From Caldifarciminota bacterium (GTDB taxonomy: Bacteria > Hydrothermota > Hydrothermia > LBFQ01 > DSFT01), in the NCBI GenBank assembly GCA_015494735.1, contig WGAQ01000105.1:1-15969 (forward strand): a DNA stretch of 15,969 nt. Direction: 5' to 3'. The position numbers and the translations under genes are program-made. Positions within the stretch are counted from its first letter, which is position 1. Each line of letters starts with the position of its first letter. Shown here piece by piece: positions 6,788 to 13,176 of the stretch. The notes under the pieces were generated by a model that saw nothing but the letters and a program-made list of their open reading frames with translations, had not been told where the DNA came from and did not search any database.

Positions 6788-7841
6788 GAAACGCAGGCGT
6801 TCCAGTCGAAGAAATCGGGGCTGGGCCCTTACCGACTGGATACTTCCCCTGCTCCTGGCGGTGATACTCGGGATTTACATACTGGAAAGGGCGCGGGAGC
6901 GCTTTTCACCCCCTGCCGAAACCGTTTCGGGGCGCCCTGTCGAGGTTTACTTCACCAGGCTCGACAATCCCTTCGAGACGGTGAAGCATCTCATTCGCTC
7001 TGCCAGGCACAGCATACATGTGGCCGTATTCGAAATAGACAACATGGACCTTGCCCTTGCTCTCGTGGATGCGAAGGAAAGGGGGGTGGATGTGCGGGTG
7101 GTTACCGACGAGAGGAATGCAAGGGAGAGGGCTGTCAGATATCTGATGAAGAAGGGCATCCCGGTGGTTCTGGATTACAGGAAGAACTTCATGCACGACA
7201 AGTTCGCAATCATAGATGGCAGGTACGTAATCACGGGCTCCACCAACTGGACGGATAACGGATTCTTCTTCAACGACAACAATCTGGTGATTATTCATTC
7301 GAAGAATATCGCCTCCTCCTACGAGAAGGAATTCGATGAGATGTTCGAGAGGCATCTGTTCGGTCCCGAATCGCCCGCCAATACGCCCTGCTGTTATCTC
7401 CTGGATTCCATAAGGGTGGAGGTCTATTTCGCTCCCGAGGATGGGGTTTCCCGTCATATCGTGGAGCTCATAGACGATGCGGAGAAAACTGTCCACTTCA
7501 TGGCTTTTTCCTTCACTTCCGAGAGGATAGCGAAAGCCATGATAAGGGCCCTCAGGAGGGGAGTGCATGTTTCTGGAATAATGGAGAAGAGGAATCTATC
7601 TGACCCCCACAACAGGTATAGAACGCTCAGAAGGGCGGGGGCAGATGTGGTTCCGGACAGGAATCCCCGCATAATGCACAACAAGGTCATAGTAATCGAT
7701 AGCGCGGTGGTCATCACGGGCTCCTATAACTTTTCCAACAATGCCGACAGGTACAACGATGAGAATGTGGTTATCATATTCGACAGGGACATCGCCCTTG
7801 AATATCTGAAATACTACAGGTGGCTGAGGACCGGCAGGTAA
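6759..7841 (+). CDS. Membrane-anchored phospholipase D superfamily protein
   Basis: A two-HKD-motif member of the phospholipase D superfamily, which includes phospholipases, cardiolipin synthases and endonucleases. The first motif is His146-x-Lys148-x4-Asp153 (MHDKFAIID, then GSTNWT). The second is His307-x-Lys309-x4-Asp314 (MHNKVIVID, then GSYNFS). Both are complete, so one chain can form the active site. The N-terminus is extremely basic (about 22 residues of Arg/Lys/Ser) and precedes one transmembrane helix (about residues 26-44), placing the catalytic domain outside the cytoplasm. The short interior of each domain and the GSTNWT/GSYNFS signatures resemble the Nuc/mitoPLD type more than cardiolipin synthase, which usually has two N-terminal membrane helices. 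The substrate (lipid or nucleic acid) cannot be told from the sequence. The start overlaps the preceding orphan gene by 29 nt. Confidence 0.88.
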   Translation: MGRKRKSRPKKRRRSSRRNRGWALTDWILPLLLAVILGIYILERARERFSPPAETVSGRPVEVYFTRLDNPFETVKHLIRSARHSIHVAVFEIDNMDLALALVDAKERGVDVRVVTDERNARERAVRYLMKKGIPVVLDYRKNFMHDKFAIIDGRYVITGSTNWTDNGFFFNDNNLVIIHSKNIASSYEKEFDEMFERHLFGPESPANTPCCYLLDSIRVEVYFAPEDGVSRHIVELIDDAEKTVHFMAFSFTSERIAKAMIRALRRGVHVSGIMEKRNLSDPHNRYRTLRRAGADVVPDRNPRIMHNKVIVIDSAVVITGSYNFSNNADRYNDENVVIIFDRDIALEYLKYYRWLRTGR

Positions 7842-8064
7842 TACTATCCGGATAAGTGTGCGTGATTTAGAATTTCCCTGCTCCGGCGTCCTTCCGTGCT
7901 GTGTATGTGCTGAGAAAACTGCCCGATGCCAGATGACGGGGATTCGCGACTCCATTCTTCGAGACTATAACTCCTCTGGATGAACCCGGATTCATCGATT
8001 TCCGCATGGGGGATAGTGTATGTTTTTGCCCGCAGGACGCCCCTTCAGATACAATGAGTGAGCC
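7842..8064. other. Intergenic spacer with inverted repeats, no supported gene
   Basis: This spacer has no gene I can support. It holds a 10-bp palindrome TATCCGGATA (7845-7854) just after the preceding stop, and a 6-bp inverted repeat GATGAA/TTCATC around CCCGGA (7979-7996). A minus-strand frame (7867-8082) and a plus-strand frame (from 7937, continuous with pgpA) are both open. Neither uses the AGG-rich codon pattern of the neighbours. It may hold a regulatory RNA, a decayed gene or simple spacer. Confidence 0.4.
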
Positions 8065-8072
8065 TGTAAAAT
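8065..8072 (+). promoter_or_regulatory. -10-like box TGTAAAAT before pgpA
   Basis: TGTAAAAT ends 8 nt before ATG 8081. The intervening TTGCCTCC is the reverse of a Shine-Dalgarno sequence, which favours leaderless initiation at ATG 8081 over any upstream start. Confidence 0.5.
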
Positions 8073-8080
8073 TTGCCTCC

Positions 8081-8788
8081 ATGTATTACCTGCTCCTTTC
8101 CTCCATCCCGCTGCTCTTCGTATTCCATGGTATCCTGGCCGTAATTCCGTATTCCATGTTCCTCACGTCCTTCAGGTTGAGTTTCTCCAGGGCTCTCGCC
8201 GTCATATTCGTCTCCGTGGTTTTCCTTTACAGTTTCTACTATCAGCTGGGTATGCTGGATGTGAGGGAGGCAGGCATCTTCATACTGATTTCCGGTGCAC
8301 TCGGTGTGATTTCCTACTGGATATACAGCAGGTATTTCGAAGCGGTAAATCTCCTTCTCGCGGGAACATTCATCGGTTTCTTCCTTCCGAAGGGGGGAGG
8401 GGCCATTTCCGCTCTGGTTACGGCCATTCTCGTATGGTGGTTCAGGCCTTCCTCCTATATCCTCTTCATCCTCTTCGCATCCCTCTTCTTTGCCTCCTTC
8501 CACTTCGTCAGATTCGCCATAAGGTATTACAGGAAGCCGGACCCCAGGAGGGTCACGCTGGATGAGGTTCTGGGAATGATGATTCTGCTCATATTCGTGC
8601 CCCACCAGTTGATTCACGTTCTTCTGGGCTGGTTACTATTCGAATTCCTGGATGTCTTCAAGGTATTTCCCGTGAACATATTCGACAGGGTGAAGGGAGA
8701 GGGGGGAGTGATTCTGGACGATATAGTGGCGGGAGTTATGGGGGGGATGATATGGATGCTGGCAGAATACTACTTGCCCTGGCTCTGA
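8081..8788 (+). CDS. pgpA: Phosphatidylglycerophosphatase A-like membrane protein with N-terminal extension
   Basis: The C-terminal 150 residues match PgpA, which removes phosphate from phosphatidylglycerophosphate to make phosphatidylglycerol. Visible hallmarks are GFFLPKGGGAISAL (the family's GLLPKAPGT-type segment), LDEVLGMMI, the FLDVFKVFPVNIFDRVKGEGGVILDDIVAGV core with its acidic Asp-Asp, and several hydrophobic helices. PgpA is usually about 160-170 residues; this protein has 235. The extra first 85 or so form about three hydrophobic segments (from MYYLLLSSIPLLFVFHGIL to GVISYWIY) that I do not recognise. I chose ATG 8081 because the membrane region starts there and a -10-like box lies just upstream; the frame remains open back to 7937. 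The last 37 nt overlap the next gene. Confidence 0.8.
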   Translation: MYYLLLSSIPLLFVFHGILAVIPYSMFLTSFRLSFSRALAVIFVSVVFLYSFYYQLGMLDVREAGIFILISGALGVISYWIYSRYFEAVNLLLAGTFIGFFLPKGGGAISALVTAILVWWFRPSSYILFILFASLFFASFHFVRFAIRYYRKPDPRRVTLDEVLGMMILLIFVPHQLIHVLLGWLLFEFLDVFKVFPVNIFDRVKGEGGVILDDIVAGVMGGMIWMLAEYYLPWL

Positions 8789-9288
8789 TTATAGCCCATG
8801 TCCTCCAGATAGTTATCCCATTCATACCGGGGCACTTTGTTCCTGCTGCTGCCGGCTATTACTTCGGTCTCTGGGGTCTGCCCATAGACTGGACCGGTAT
8901 GATGCTGGGCTCCCTCCTTGCCTTCTGGCTGGCCCGCCGATTCGGTGAGCCTCTCGTCCTGAGATTCGTGGAGAGGGAGAAGTACGCGAGATTCAAAAGA
9001 TTCATGGAGGATAAGGGGGTTCTGGGCCTCATGACCCTCTTCCTCATACCGGGGATGCCCAAGGATGCGCTGTGCTTCGTTGCAGGGGCATCGGGAATAC
9101 GCTTCCGGGATTTCGTGGCCATGGTCGTGTTCATACGGCTTCCCGCCGATTCCATACTGGTCCTCATGGGGGCGGGTCTGAAGGTGGGTTTCAGGGGCTG
9201 GTACCTGTGGATTGCTATCGGAGGGGCTGTACTCTTTATCCTGTACTTCATACTCAGCAGGAGGCTGGTGAAGAAATGGAAGATGTGA
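8752..9288 (+). CDS. DedA/VTT-domain (SNARE-associated) membrane protein
   Basis: A 178-residue integral membrane protein of the VTT/DedA/TMEM41 superfamily, members of which act as lipid scramblases or polyprenyl-phosphate carriers. Hallmarks are the re-entrant loop with prolines (IPFIPGHFVPAAAGYYFG, about residues 22-39), the LGSLLAFWLARRFGEPLV segment, and a second re-entrant region (FLIPGMPKDALCFVAGASGIRFRDFVAMVVFIRLP, about 97-131) with the conserved Gly and Arg. A basic tail, RRLVKKWKM, follows the last helix. It starts inside pgpA (37-nt overlap, GGGGGG just upstream as a possible ribosome site) and overlaps the methyltransferase gene by 13 nt, so the three are probably translated together. 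This suggests a role in phospholipid handling. Confidence 0.85.
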   Translation: MDAGRILLALALIIAHVLQIVIPFIPGHFVPAAAGYYFGLWGLPIDWTGMMLGSLLAFWLARRFGEPLVLRFVEREKYARFKRFMEDKGVLGLMTLFLIPGMPKDALCFVAGASGIRFRDFVAMVVFIRLPADSILVLMGAGLKVGFRGWYLWIAIGGAVLFILYFILSRRLVKKWKM

Positions 9289-10022
9289 AGACCTTCTTCG
9301 ACAGGATTGCTCCCTATTACGACAGAATCGTCCAGATGGCGGGTGCCAAATATGTTCTGTGGAGCAAGTATATCAAACTCCTCCTTTCGCAGAATGCGCC
9401 GGGCAGGAGAATCCTGGATATCTCGGCCGGAACCGGCTCCCTCGATGCTCTTCTCGTGAAGGAGGGTTTCGACGTGTATGCCATGGATGTGTCCTTTGCC
9501 ATGCTGAAGCAATCTCTCCACAGGGGGCTGGGGGGCAGGCTGGTGGCCGGCTCATTCGATGCCATTCCATTCTCATCGGGGGCTTTCGATGCGGCAATAT
9601 CCACTTTCGACAGTCTGAACACTGTCCTCTCTTCGGATGAACTCCTCCGGGTGTTCCGTGAGGTGCACAGGGTTCTGGTGGATGGGGGAGTGTTCCTTTT
9701 CGATATGAACAGTCCTTACTCCTACAGGACGTACTGGGATGGGCTTGAGAGGGTGGATGAGGGGGGTGGAATGATGGTGGTGTGGAGGGCCTTCAGGAAT
9801 GGAGCCATAACCCGTCTCAGGATAGACATATTCCTCAGGGAAGGGAGATGCTGGAGGCGCATATCCGGGGAGTTGCTGGAGAGGGCCTATCCCCTCAGGA
9901 CGATAATCGGTCTCCTCAGGAGGGCCGGTTTCTCCAGGGTTATATGCCTGAATCACATGGGATTGAGTCCCTGCGGCAGGAGCACCATGAGGTATCAGAT
10001 TATGGCCTTCAAAATAGTTTAA
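9276..10022 (+). CDS. Class I SAM-dependent methyltransferase
   Basis: A 248-residue Rossmann-type methyltransferase. Motif I is ILDISAGTGSLDALL (about residues 44-58), followed by the acidic end of strand 2 (DVYAMDVS), then GSFDAIPFSSGAFDAAIS and a VLVDGGVFLFDMNSP post-motif. The N-terminus (FFDRIAPYYDRIV) is like UbiE and phospholipid N-methyltransferases. The substrate cannot be deduced, but the overlap with a DedA-type protein and PgpA makes a membrane lipid a reasonable guess. The frame is open upstream to 9072, but ATG 9276 is supported by AGGAGG at 9259-9264 and by the domain boundary. The TAA stop lies within a TTTAAACT box that precedes the tRNA gene. Confidence 0.88.
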   Translation: MEDVKTFFDRIAPYYDRIVQMAGAKYVLWSKYIKLLLSQNAPGRRILDISAGTGSLDALLVKEGFDVYAMDVSFAMLKQSLHRGLGGRLVAGSFDAIPFSSGAFDAAISTFDSLNTVLSSDELLRVFREVHRVLVDGGVFLFDMNSPYSYRTYWDGLERVDEGGGMMVVWRAFRNGAITRLRIDIFLREGRCWRRISGELLERAYPLRTIIGLLRRAGFSRVICLNHMGLSPCGRSTMRYQIMAFKIV

Positions 10023-10025
10023 ACT
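10018..10025 (+). promoter_or_regulatory. TTTAAACT box before tRNA-Ala
   Basis: The box overlaps the methyltransferase stop codon and ends 12 nt before the first base of the tRNA, a plausible -10 position with a short 5' leader. Confidence 0.4.
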
Positions 10026-10037
10026 TTTGACACCGAC

Positions 10038-10110
10038 GGGGCGGTAGCTCAGCTGGGAGAGCGCCTCGTTCGCAACGAGGAGGTCGGGGGTTCGAGTCCC
10101 CTCCGCTCCA
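10038..10110 (+). tRNA. tRNA-Ala (anticodon CGC)
   Basis: A complete cloverleaf of 73 nt. The acceptor GGGGCGG pairs with CCGCTCC and contains the G3:U70 pair that identifies alanine tRNAs. The D-stem is GCTC/GAGC, the anticodon stem CCTCG/CGAGG with loop TTCGCAA (anticodon CGC, reading GCG), the variable loop AGGTC, and the T-arm GGGGG-TTCGAGT-CCCCT. The discriminator is A at 10110, and CCA is not encoded (TGC follows), so the end must be added by a nucleotidyltransferase. It sits 15 nt after the methyltransferase gene and 25 nt before dcd. Confidence 0.98.
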
Positions 10111-10114
10111 TGCA

Positions 10115-10122
10115 TTTAAAAT
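10115..10122 (+). promoter_or_regulatory. -10-like box TTTAAAAT before dcd
   Basis: TTTAAAAT begins 4 nt after the tRNA 3' end and ends 13 nt before ATG 10136. As a -10 box it would put the -35 region inside the tRNA gene and leave a leader of about 6 nt. It could equally help end the tRNA transcript. Confidence 0.45.
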
Positions 10123-10135
10123 TGTGGGGACGGGT

Positions 10136-10696
10136 ATGGCGATAAAGTCGGACAGATGGATCGAGGAGATGTCCCTCAGGCATGGGATGATAGAGCCCTT
10201 CGAGAAGAGCCTCATCCGGAAGGGCGTCATATCTTACGGCCTCTCCTCCTACGGTTACGATATCCGGGTGGCGGATGAGTTCAAGATATTCACCAACGTG
10301 TATTCCGTTATCGTGGACCCCAAGAATTTCGATGAGAGGTCCTTCATAGACTTCAAAGGGGATTACGCCATAATCCCCCCCAATTCCTTCGCCCTTGCAA
10401 GGAGCGTGGAGTACTTTCGCATTCCCAGAAATGTCCTGGGATTGTGTATAGGAAAGAGCACGTATGCCCGTGCCGGCATAATAGTGAATATAACACCCCT
10501 CGAGCCCGAATGGGAGGGGTATCTCACGATAGAGATTAGCAATACGACTCCCCTTCCCGCGAAGATTTACGCCAACGAGGGAATAGCCCAGATAATATTC
10601 CTGGAGGCGGATGAGGTGACCCGCATGTCGTACAGGGACAGGAAGGGGAAGTATCAGAATCAGGCGGGAATAATTCCGCCGATGGTAGAGCGTTAG
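10136..10696 (+). CDS. dcd: dCTP deaminase
   Basis: Deaminates dCTP to dUTP, feeding dTTP synthesis. The 187-residue trimeric family fold is clear: MAIKSDRWI at the start, LSSYGYDIRVADEFKIF, the catalytic-core GKSTYARAGIIVN-ITPLEPEWEGYLTIEISNTTPLPAKIYANEGIAQIIF region, and SYRDRKGKYQNQAGIIPP at the end. The highly conserved MAIKSD opening fixes the start at ATG 10136, not the GTG at 10124. recA follows after 11 nt, so the two are probably co-transcribed. It could be a bifunctional dCTP deaminase/dUTPase, as some family members are, but I cannot decide this. Confidence 0.96.
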   Translation: MAIKSDRWIEEMSLRHGMIEPFEKSLIRKGVISYGLSSYGYDIRVADEFKIFTNVYSVIVDPKNFDERSFIDFKGDYAIIPPNSFALARSVEYFRIPRNVLGLCIGKSTYARAGIIVNITPLEPEWEGYLTIEISNTTPLPAKIYANEGIAQIIFLEADEVTRMSYRDRKGKYQNQAGIIPPMVER

Positions 10697-10707
10697 AGGG
10701 GGTTAGC

Positions 10708-11742
10708 ATGGATAAGGATAAGCAGAAGGCTCTCGAAGCCACCCTGAAGGTCGTGGAGAAGGAGTTCGGGAAGGGAACCGTTATGCGCCTGAGCGACAGG
10801 GCCAGGGTGCAGGTTCCCGTTATACCCACAGGTTCTCTCACTCTCGATTATGCCCTCGGAATAGGTGGATATCCCCGTGGAAGAATCATAGAGATTTACG
10901 GGCAGGAAGCATCCGGTAAGACCACCCTTGCCCTCATGGCCATGGCCGAAGCCCAAAAGCTCGGGGGCTCTGTGCTCTTCATTGATGCGGAGCATGCATT
11001 CGACCCCGAATATGCCCGTCTCATAGGGGTCGATATAAGCGATGACAATCTCTTCATAGCGCAGCCCGACTACGGGGAGCAGGCCCTCGAAATCATGGAC
11101 AGATTCGTCCGGAGTTCCGCGGTGGATTTGATAGTGGTGGATTCCGTCGCGGCTCTGGTGCCCAAAGCGGAACTGGATGGGGCCATGGATGACTCCACGG
11201 TGGGGGTTCACGCACGGATGATGAGCAAGGCCCTCAGGAAACTGACCGGTGCCATAAGCAAGACCCGCACGGTGGCCATATTCATCAATCAGGTGAGGGA
11301 GAAGATAGGGGTCATGTACGGGAATCCGGAGACCACGACGGGAGGAAGAGCGCTCAAGTTCTTCGCGTCCGTCAGGCTGGAGGTCCGCAGGGGGGAGACC
11401 CTCAAGGAGGGCAACACGCCCATAGGCCACCGCATAAAGGTGAAGGTGGTGAAGAACAAGCTGGCCCCTCCCTACAGGGAGGCTGCCTTCGATTTGATTT
11501 ACGGAGAGGGCATAAACAGGCTGGGTGAACTCTTCGACCTGGCTGTTCAGTTGAAGATCATAAAGAAAGCGGGTTCCTGGTTCTCCTTCGAGGGGGAGCA
11601 GATTGCTCAGGGCAGGGAGAAGTCCCTCAAGGTCCTGAGAGAGGACTCCGCCCTCAGGGAGCGCATAGAAAGGGCCGTACTGGAGAAGTTAAAAGGAGAA
11701 CAAGGGGGAGAAGATGGAAGACAGGAAGGAGAAGAGGAATAA
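10708..11742 (+). CDS. recA: Recombinase RecA
   Basis: ATP-dependent strand-exchange protein for homologous recombination and SOS induction. It has 344 residues, the usual length. The Walker A motif is G65-QEASGKTT, with Gln and Ala where GPESSGKTT is usual. DAEHAFD, QPDYGEQALEI, the Walker B strand DLIVVDSVAALVP, the L1 region and FINQVREKIGVMYGNPETTTGGRALKFFASVRLEVRR (L2 onward) are canonical. The C-terminal tail is very acidic and Gly-rich (KGEQGGEDGRQEGEEE), and its last 29 nt overlap the next gene. Its ribosome site is a GAGGGGG stretch just before GTTAGCATG. I do not see a LexA box near the dcd or recA start. Confidence 0.98.
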   Translation: MDKDKQKALEATLKVVEKEFGKGTVMRLSDRARVQVPVIPTGSLTLDYALGIGGYPRGRIIEIYGQEASGKTTLALMAMAEAQKLGGSVLFIDAEHAFDPEYARLIGVDISDDNLFIAQPDYGEQALEIMDRFVRSSAVDLIVVDSVAALVPKAELDGAMDDSTVGVHARMMSKALRKLTGAISKTRTVAIFINQVREKIGVMYGNPETTTGGRALKFFASVRLEVRRGETLKEGNTPIGHRIKVKVVKNKLAPPYREAAFDLIYGEGINRLGELFDLAVQLKIIKKAGSWFSFEGEQIAQGREKSLKVLREDSALRERIERAVLEKLKGEQGGEDGRQEGEEE

Positions 11743-11947
11743 CAACATAAAGTTCACCCGCAGGATAAGGGCGGGGAGGAGAACGTACTATCTGGATGTG
11801 AAGGTGAACAGTAAGGGGGAAAACTATCTGGTGATAAGCGAGAACAGGAAGACAGAAGAAGGGGTAAAGCGTCAACTCATAATGATTTTCCCGGAAGATA
11901 TCGACAAGTTTTACGATGCCCTTCAGGAGGTCAGGGAATATCTGTAG
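11714..11947 (+). CDS. PUR-family (DUF3276-like) nucleic-acid-binding protein
   Basis: A 77-residue protein resembling the bacterial PUR-alpha-like family (DUF3276), known to bind single-stranded DNA and RNA. The match is by pattern: FTRRIRAGRRTYYLDVKVNSKGENYLVISE corresponds to the family's beta-hairpin with its RAGKRTYFFDVK-type core, and IFPEDIDKFYDALQEV is the closing helix. The gene starts inside the recA coding sequence (29-nt overlap), with AGGGGGAGAAG as the ribosome site, so it is likely made together with RecA. A role beside RecA on single-stranded nucleic acid is plausible but inferred only from position and family. Confidence 0.75.
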   Translation: MEDRKEKRNNNIKFTRRIRAGRRTYYLDVKVNSKGENYLVISENRKTEEGVKRQLIMIFPEDIDKFYDALQEVREYL

Positions 11948-11963
11948 GGGGCGTTTGCCCTCT
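11946..11963. terminator. Hairpin between convergent PUR-like gene and ccmB
   Basis: AGGGGGC pairs with GCCCTCT (7 bp, one G:T) around a GTTT loop, overlapping the PUR-like stop codon and ending 2 nt before the ccmB stop. TCTATTTAAATC follows on the plus strand, again without a clean T run. Confidence 0.55.
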
Positions 11964-11965
11964 AT

Positions 11966-12586
11966 TTAAATCTCCCTCTCCATGTAAATCAGAAGCACGA
12001 ACATGTATGCCGATATCAGGAAGAGGGCCAGGAGCACCCATTCGATTTTGAATTCCAGGGAGCCCTGAACGCATGCTATGAAGAAGGGCACGTACAGGGG
12101 AAGGGACAGGATATAGAAGGAGAGGGTTCTGAAAGTGAGCCTTATGGTGATGAGGGATATGAGGAGACCTATTACGGCTATCCCTGCAAGTCCTATCAGA
12201 AAGAAGAGCCAGAAGGAAAGGGGGAACATCTTCTGGACCCTGAAGAGGACCACTATGGCGCTCAGGTTCACGAAGGAGGCCAGAATCAGGTACAGGAAGG
12301 TGGATAGAATCTTGGAAAGGGCTATGTGGCCGTGGGTGAGAGGGGACATGAGAACGCTGTGTATGGCTTCATCCTCGAATTCATCCTCCACCACCTTGAG
12401 GGTGAACTGGGAAGCATTTATGAAGTTCACCGCCCAGAACATGCCCACCGCCATGTCCCGTATATACTCGAGCGGGATTGCCAGCGACAGGATGAAGATC
12501 AGGAGTATGTTGTTTATGATGAAAGCCCACAGATAGCTGGAGGAGCGAAGGGGCAATAGTAAATCCTTATATATCAATCTCCACAT
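11966..12586 (-). CDS. ccmB: CcmB-like ABC exporter permease
   Basis: A 206-residue integral membrane protein with about six hydrophobic helices. The cytoplasmic segment between helices 2 and 3 (FEDEAIHSVLMSPLTHGHIALSKI) matches the CcmB pattern of the cytochrome c maturation exporter (DGSLEQLMLLP-type loop). It pairs with the adjacent ATPase: the ATG lies inside ccmA, giving a 20-nt overlap, so coupling is likely. In known systems CcmAB works with CcmC/CcmD/CcmE in heme handling. None of these is in the window, so cytochrome c maturation is likely but not certain. It ends against the convergent PUR-like gene. Confidence 0.85.
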   Translation of the reverse strand: MWRLIYKDLLLPLRSSSYLWAFIINNILLIFILSLAIPLEYIRDMAVGMFWAVNFINASQFTLKVVEDEFEDEAIHSVLMSPLTHGHIALSKILSTFLYLILASFVNLSAIVVLFRVQKMFPLSFWLFFLIGLAGIAVIGLLISLITIRLTFRTLSFYILSLPLYVPFFIACVQGSLEFKIEWVLLALFLISAYMFVLLIYMEREI

Positions 12587-13136
12587 GGCTCTTCACTCCC
12601 AGGTCCTCGTGGGTTGCTATGACCACTATGCGGTCCTTCATGGAGGAAATCAGTTCACCAAATATCCGTCTGGAGCTGGAATCCAGGGCAGTGGTGGGCT
12701 CGTCCAGAAGATACACGGGAACATCCTTCATAAGGACTCTCACGAGTCCCACCTTCTGCAGATTCCCCCGCGACAGTTTCTTCAGTGGATAATCCAGATA
12801 TTCCGACAATCCGAATTTTTCCACCATGTCCCGGTAATTCCCTCCGTGGATGCGGGCGAAGAAGTCCAGGTTCTCCTTCACGCTCATGTGCAGGTACAGG
12901 CCGGTCCTGTGTCCCAGGTAGGATATCATATCCCGTGCATCCCGCGGAGGCCTGCCCATCACCCTCACCGTTCCGCGGGTGGGCCTCTCTATTCCTGCTA
13001 TGATGCGCAGAAGGGTGCTCTTTCCCGAGCCATTGGGCCCCCTGATTACGGTTATCCCTTCCGCTATCTGGAGGCTCAACTCTTCGAAAACCACTCTGGA
13101 ACCGTACCTCTTGTGAAGTCTTTCCAGTTGAATCAT
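12567..13136 (-). CDS. ccmA: CcmA-like ABC transporter ATP-binding protein
   Basis: The 189-residue ATPase of an ABC exporter. Walker A is GPNGSGKST (33-41), the signature LSRGN (121-125), Walker B VYLLDEP (141-147), and the switch His is at 176 (ATHE). Its small size and partner gene fit CcmA. No ribosome site precedes ATG 13136. Directly upstream are TTCTAAAAAGA and the hairpin that ends the previous gene, so it may be initiated from a very short leader or by read-through. Confidence 0.88.
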   Translation of the reverse strand: MIQLERLHKRYGSRVVFEELSLQIAEGITVIRGPNGSGKSTLLRIIAGIERPTRGTVRVMGRPPRDARDMISYLGHRTGLYLHMSVKENLDFFARIHGGNYRDMVEKFGLSEYLDYPLKKLSRGNLQKVGLVRVLMKDVPVYLLDEPTTALDSSSRRIFGELISSMKDRIVVIATHEDLGVKSHVEIDI

Positions 13137-13149
13137 TCTTTTTAGAAGA

Positions 13150-13168
13150 GCCCCCGAAATGCGGGGGC
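13150..13168 (-). terminator. Hairpin after the secreted anchored protein gene
   Basis: GCCCCCG pairs with CGGGGGC (perfect 7-bp stem, 5-nt loop), 9 nt past the stop on the minus strand. It is followed by TCTTCTAAAAAG, a weak T-rich run. It separates the enoyl reductase/anchored-protein pair from ccmA. Confidence 0.7.
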
Positions 13169-13176
13169 AGTGCAGT

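Noticed and set aside
7867..8082. A 71-codon minus-strand frame in the spacer before pgpA
   Set aside because: No ribosome site, codon use unlike neighbours, no recognisable domain, and its start overlaps the pgpA start. Kept only as a finding about the spacer.
9072..9275. N-terminal extension of the methyltransferase by 68 codons
   Set aside because: The extra stretch is read out of frame through the DedA-type gene; AGGAGG and the domain start support ATG 9276.
9573..10230. Minus-strand open frames giving peptides such as GTRTPDLLVANEA and DSNPRPPRCERGA
   Set aside because: These are the well-known spurious translations antisense to a tRNA gene; the region is tRNA-Ala.
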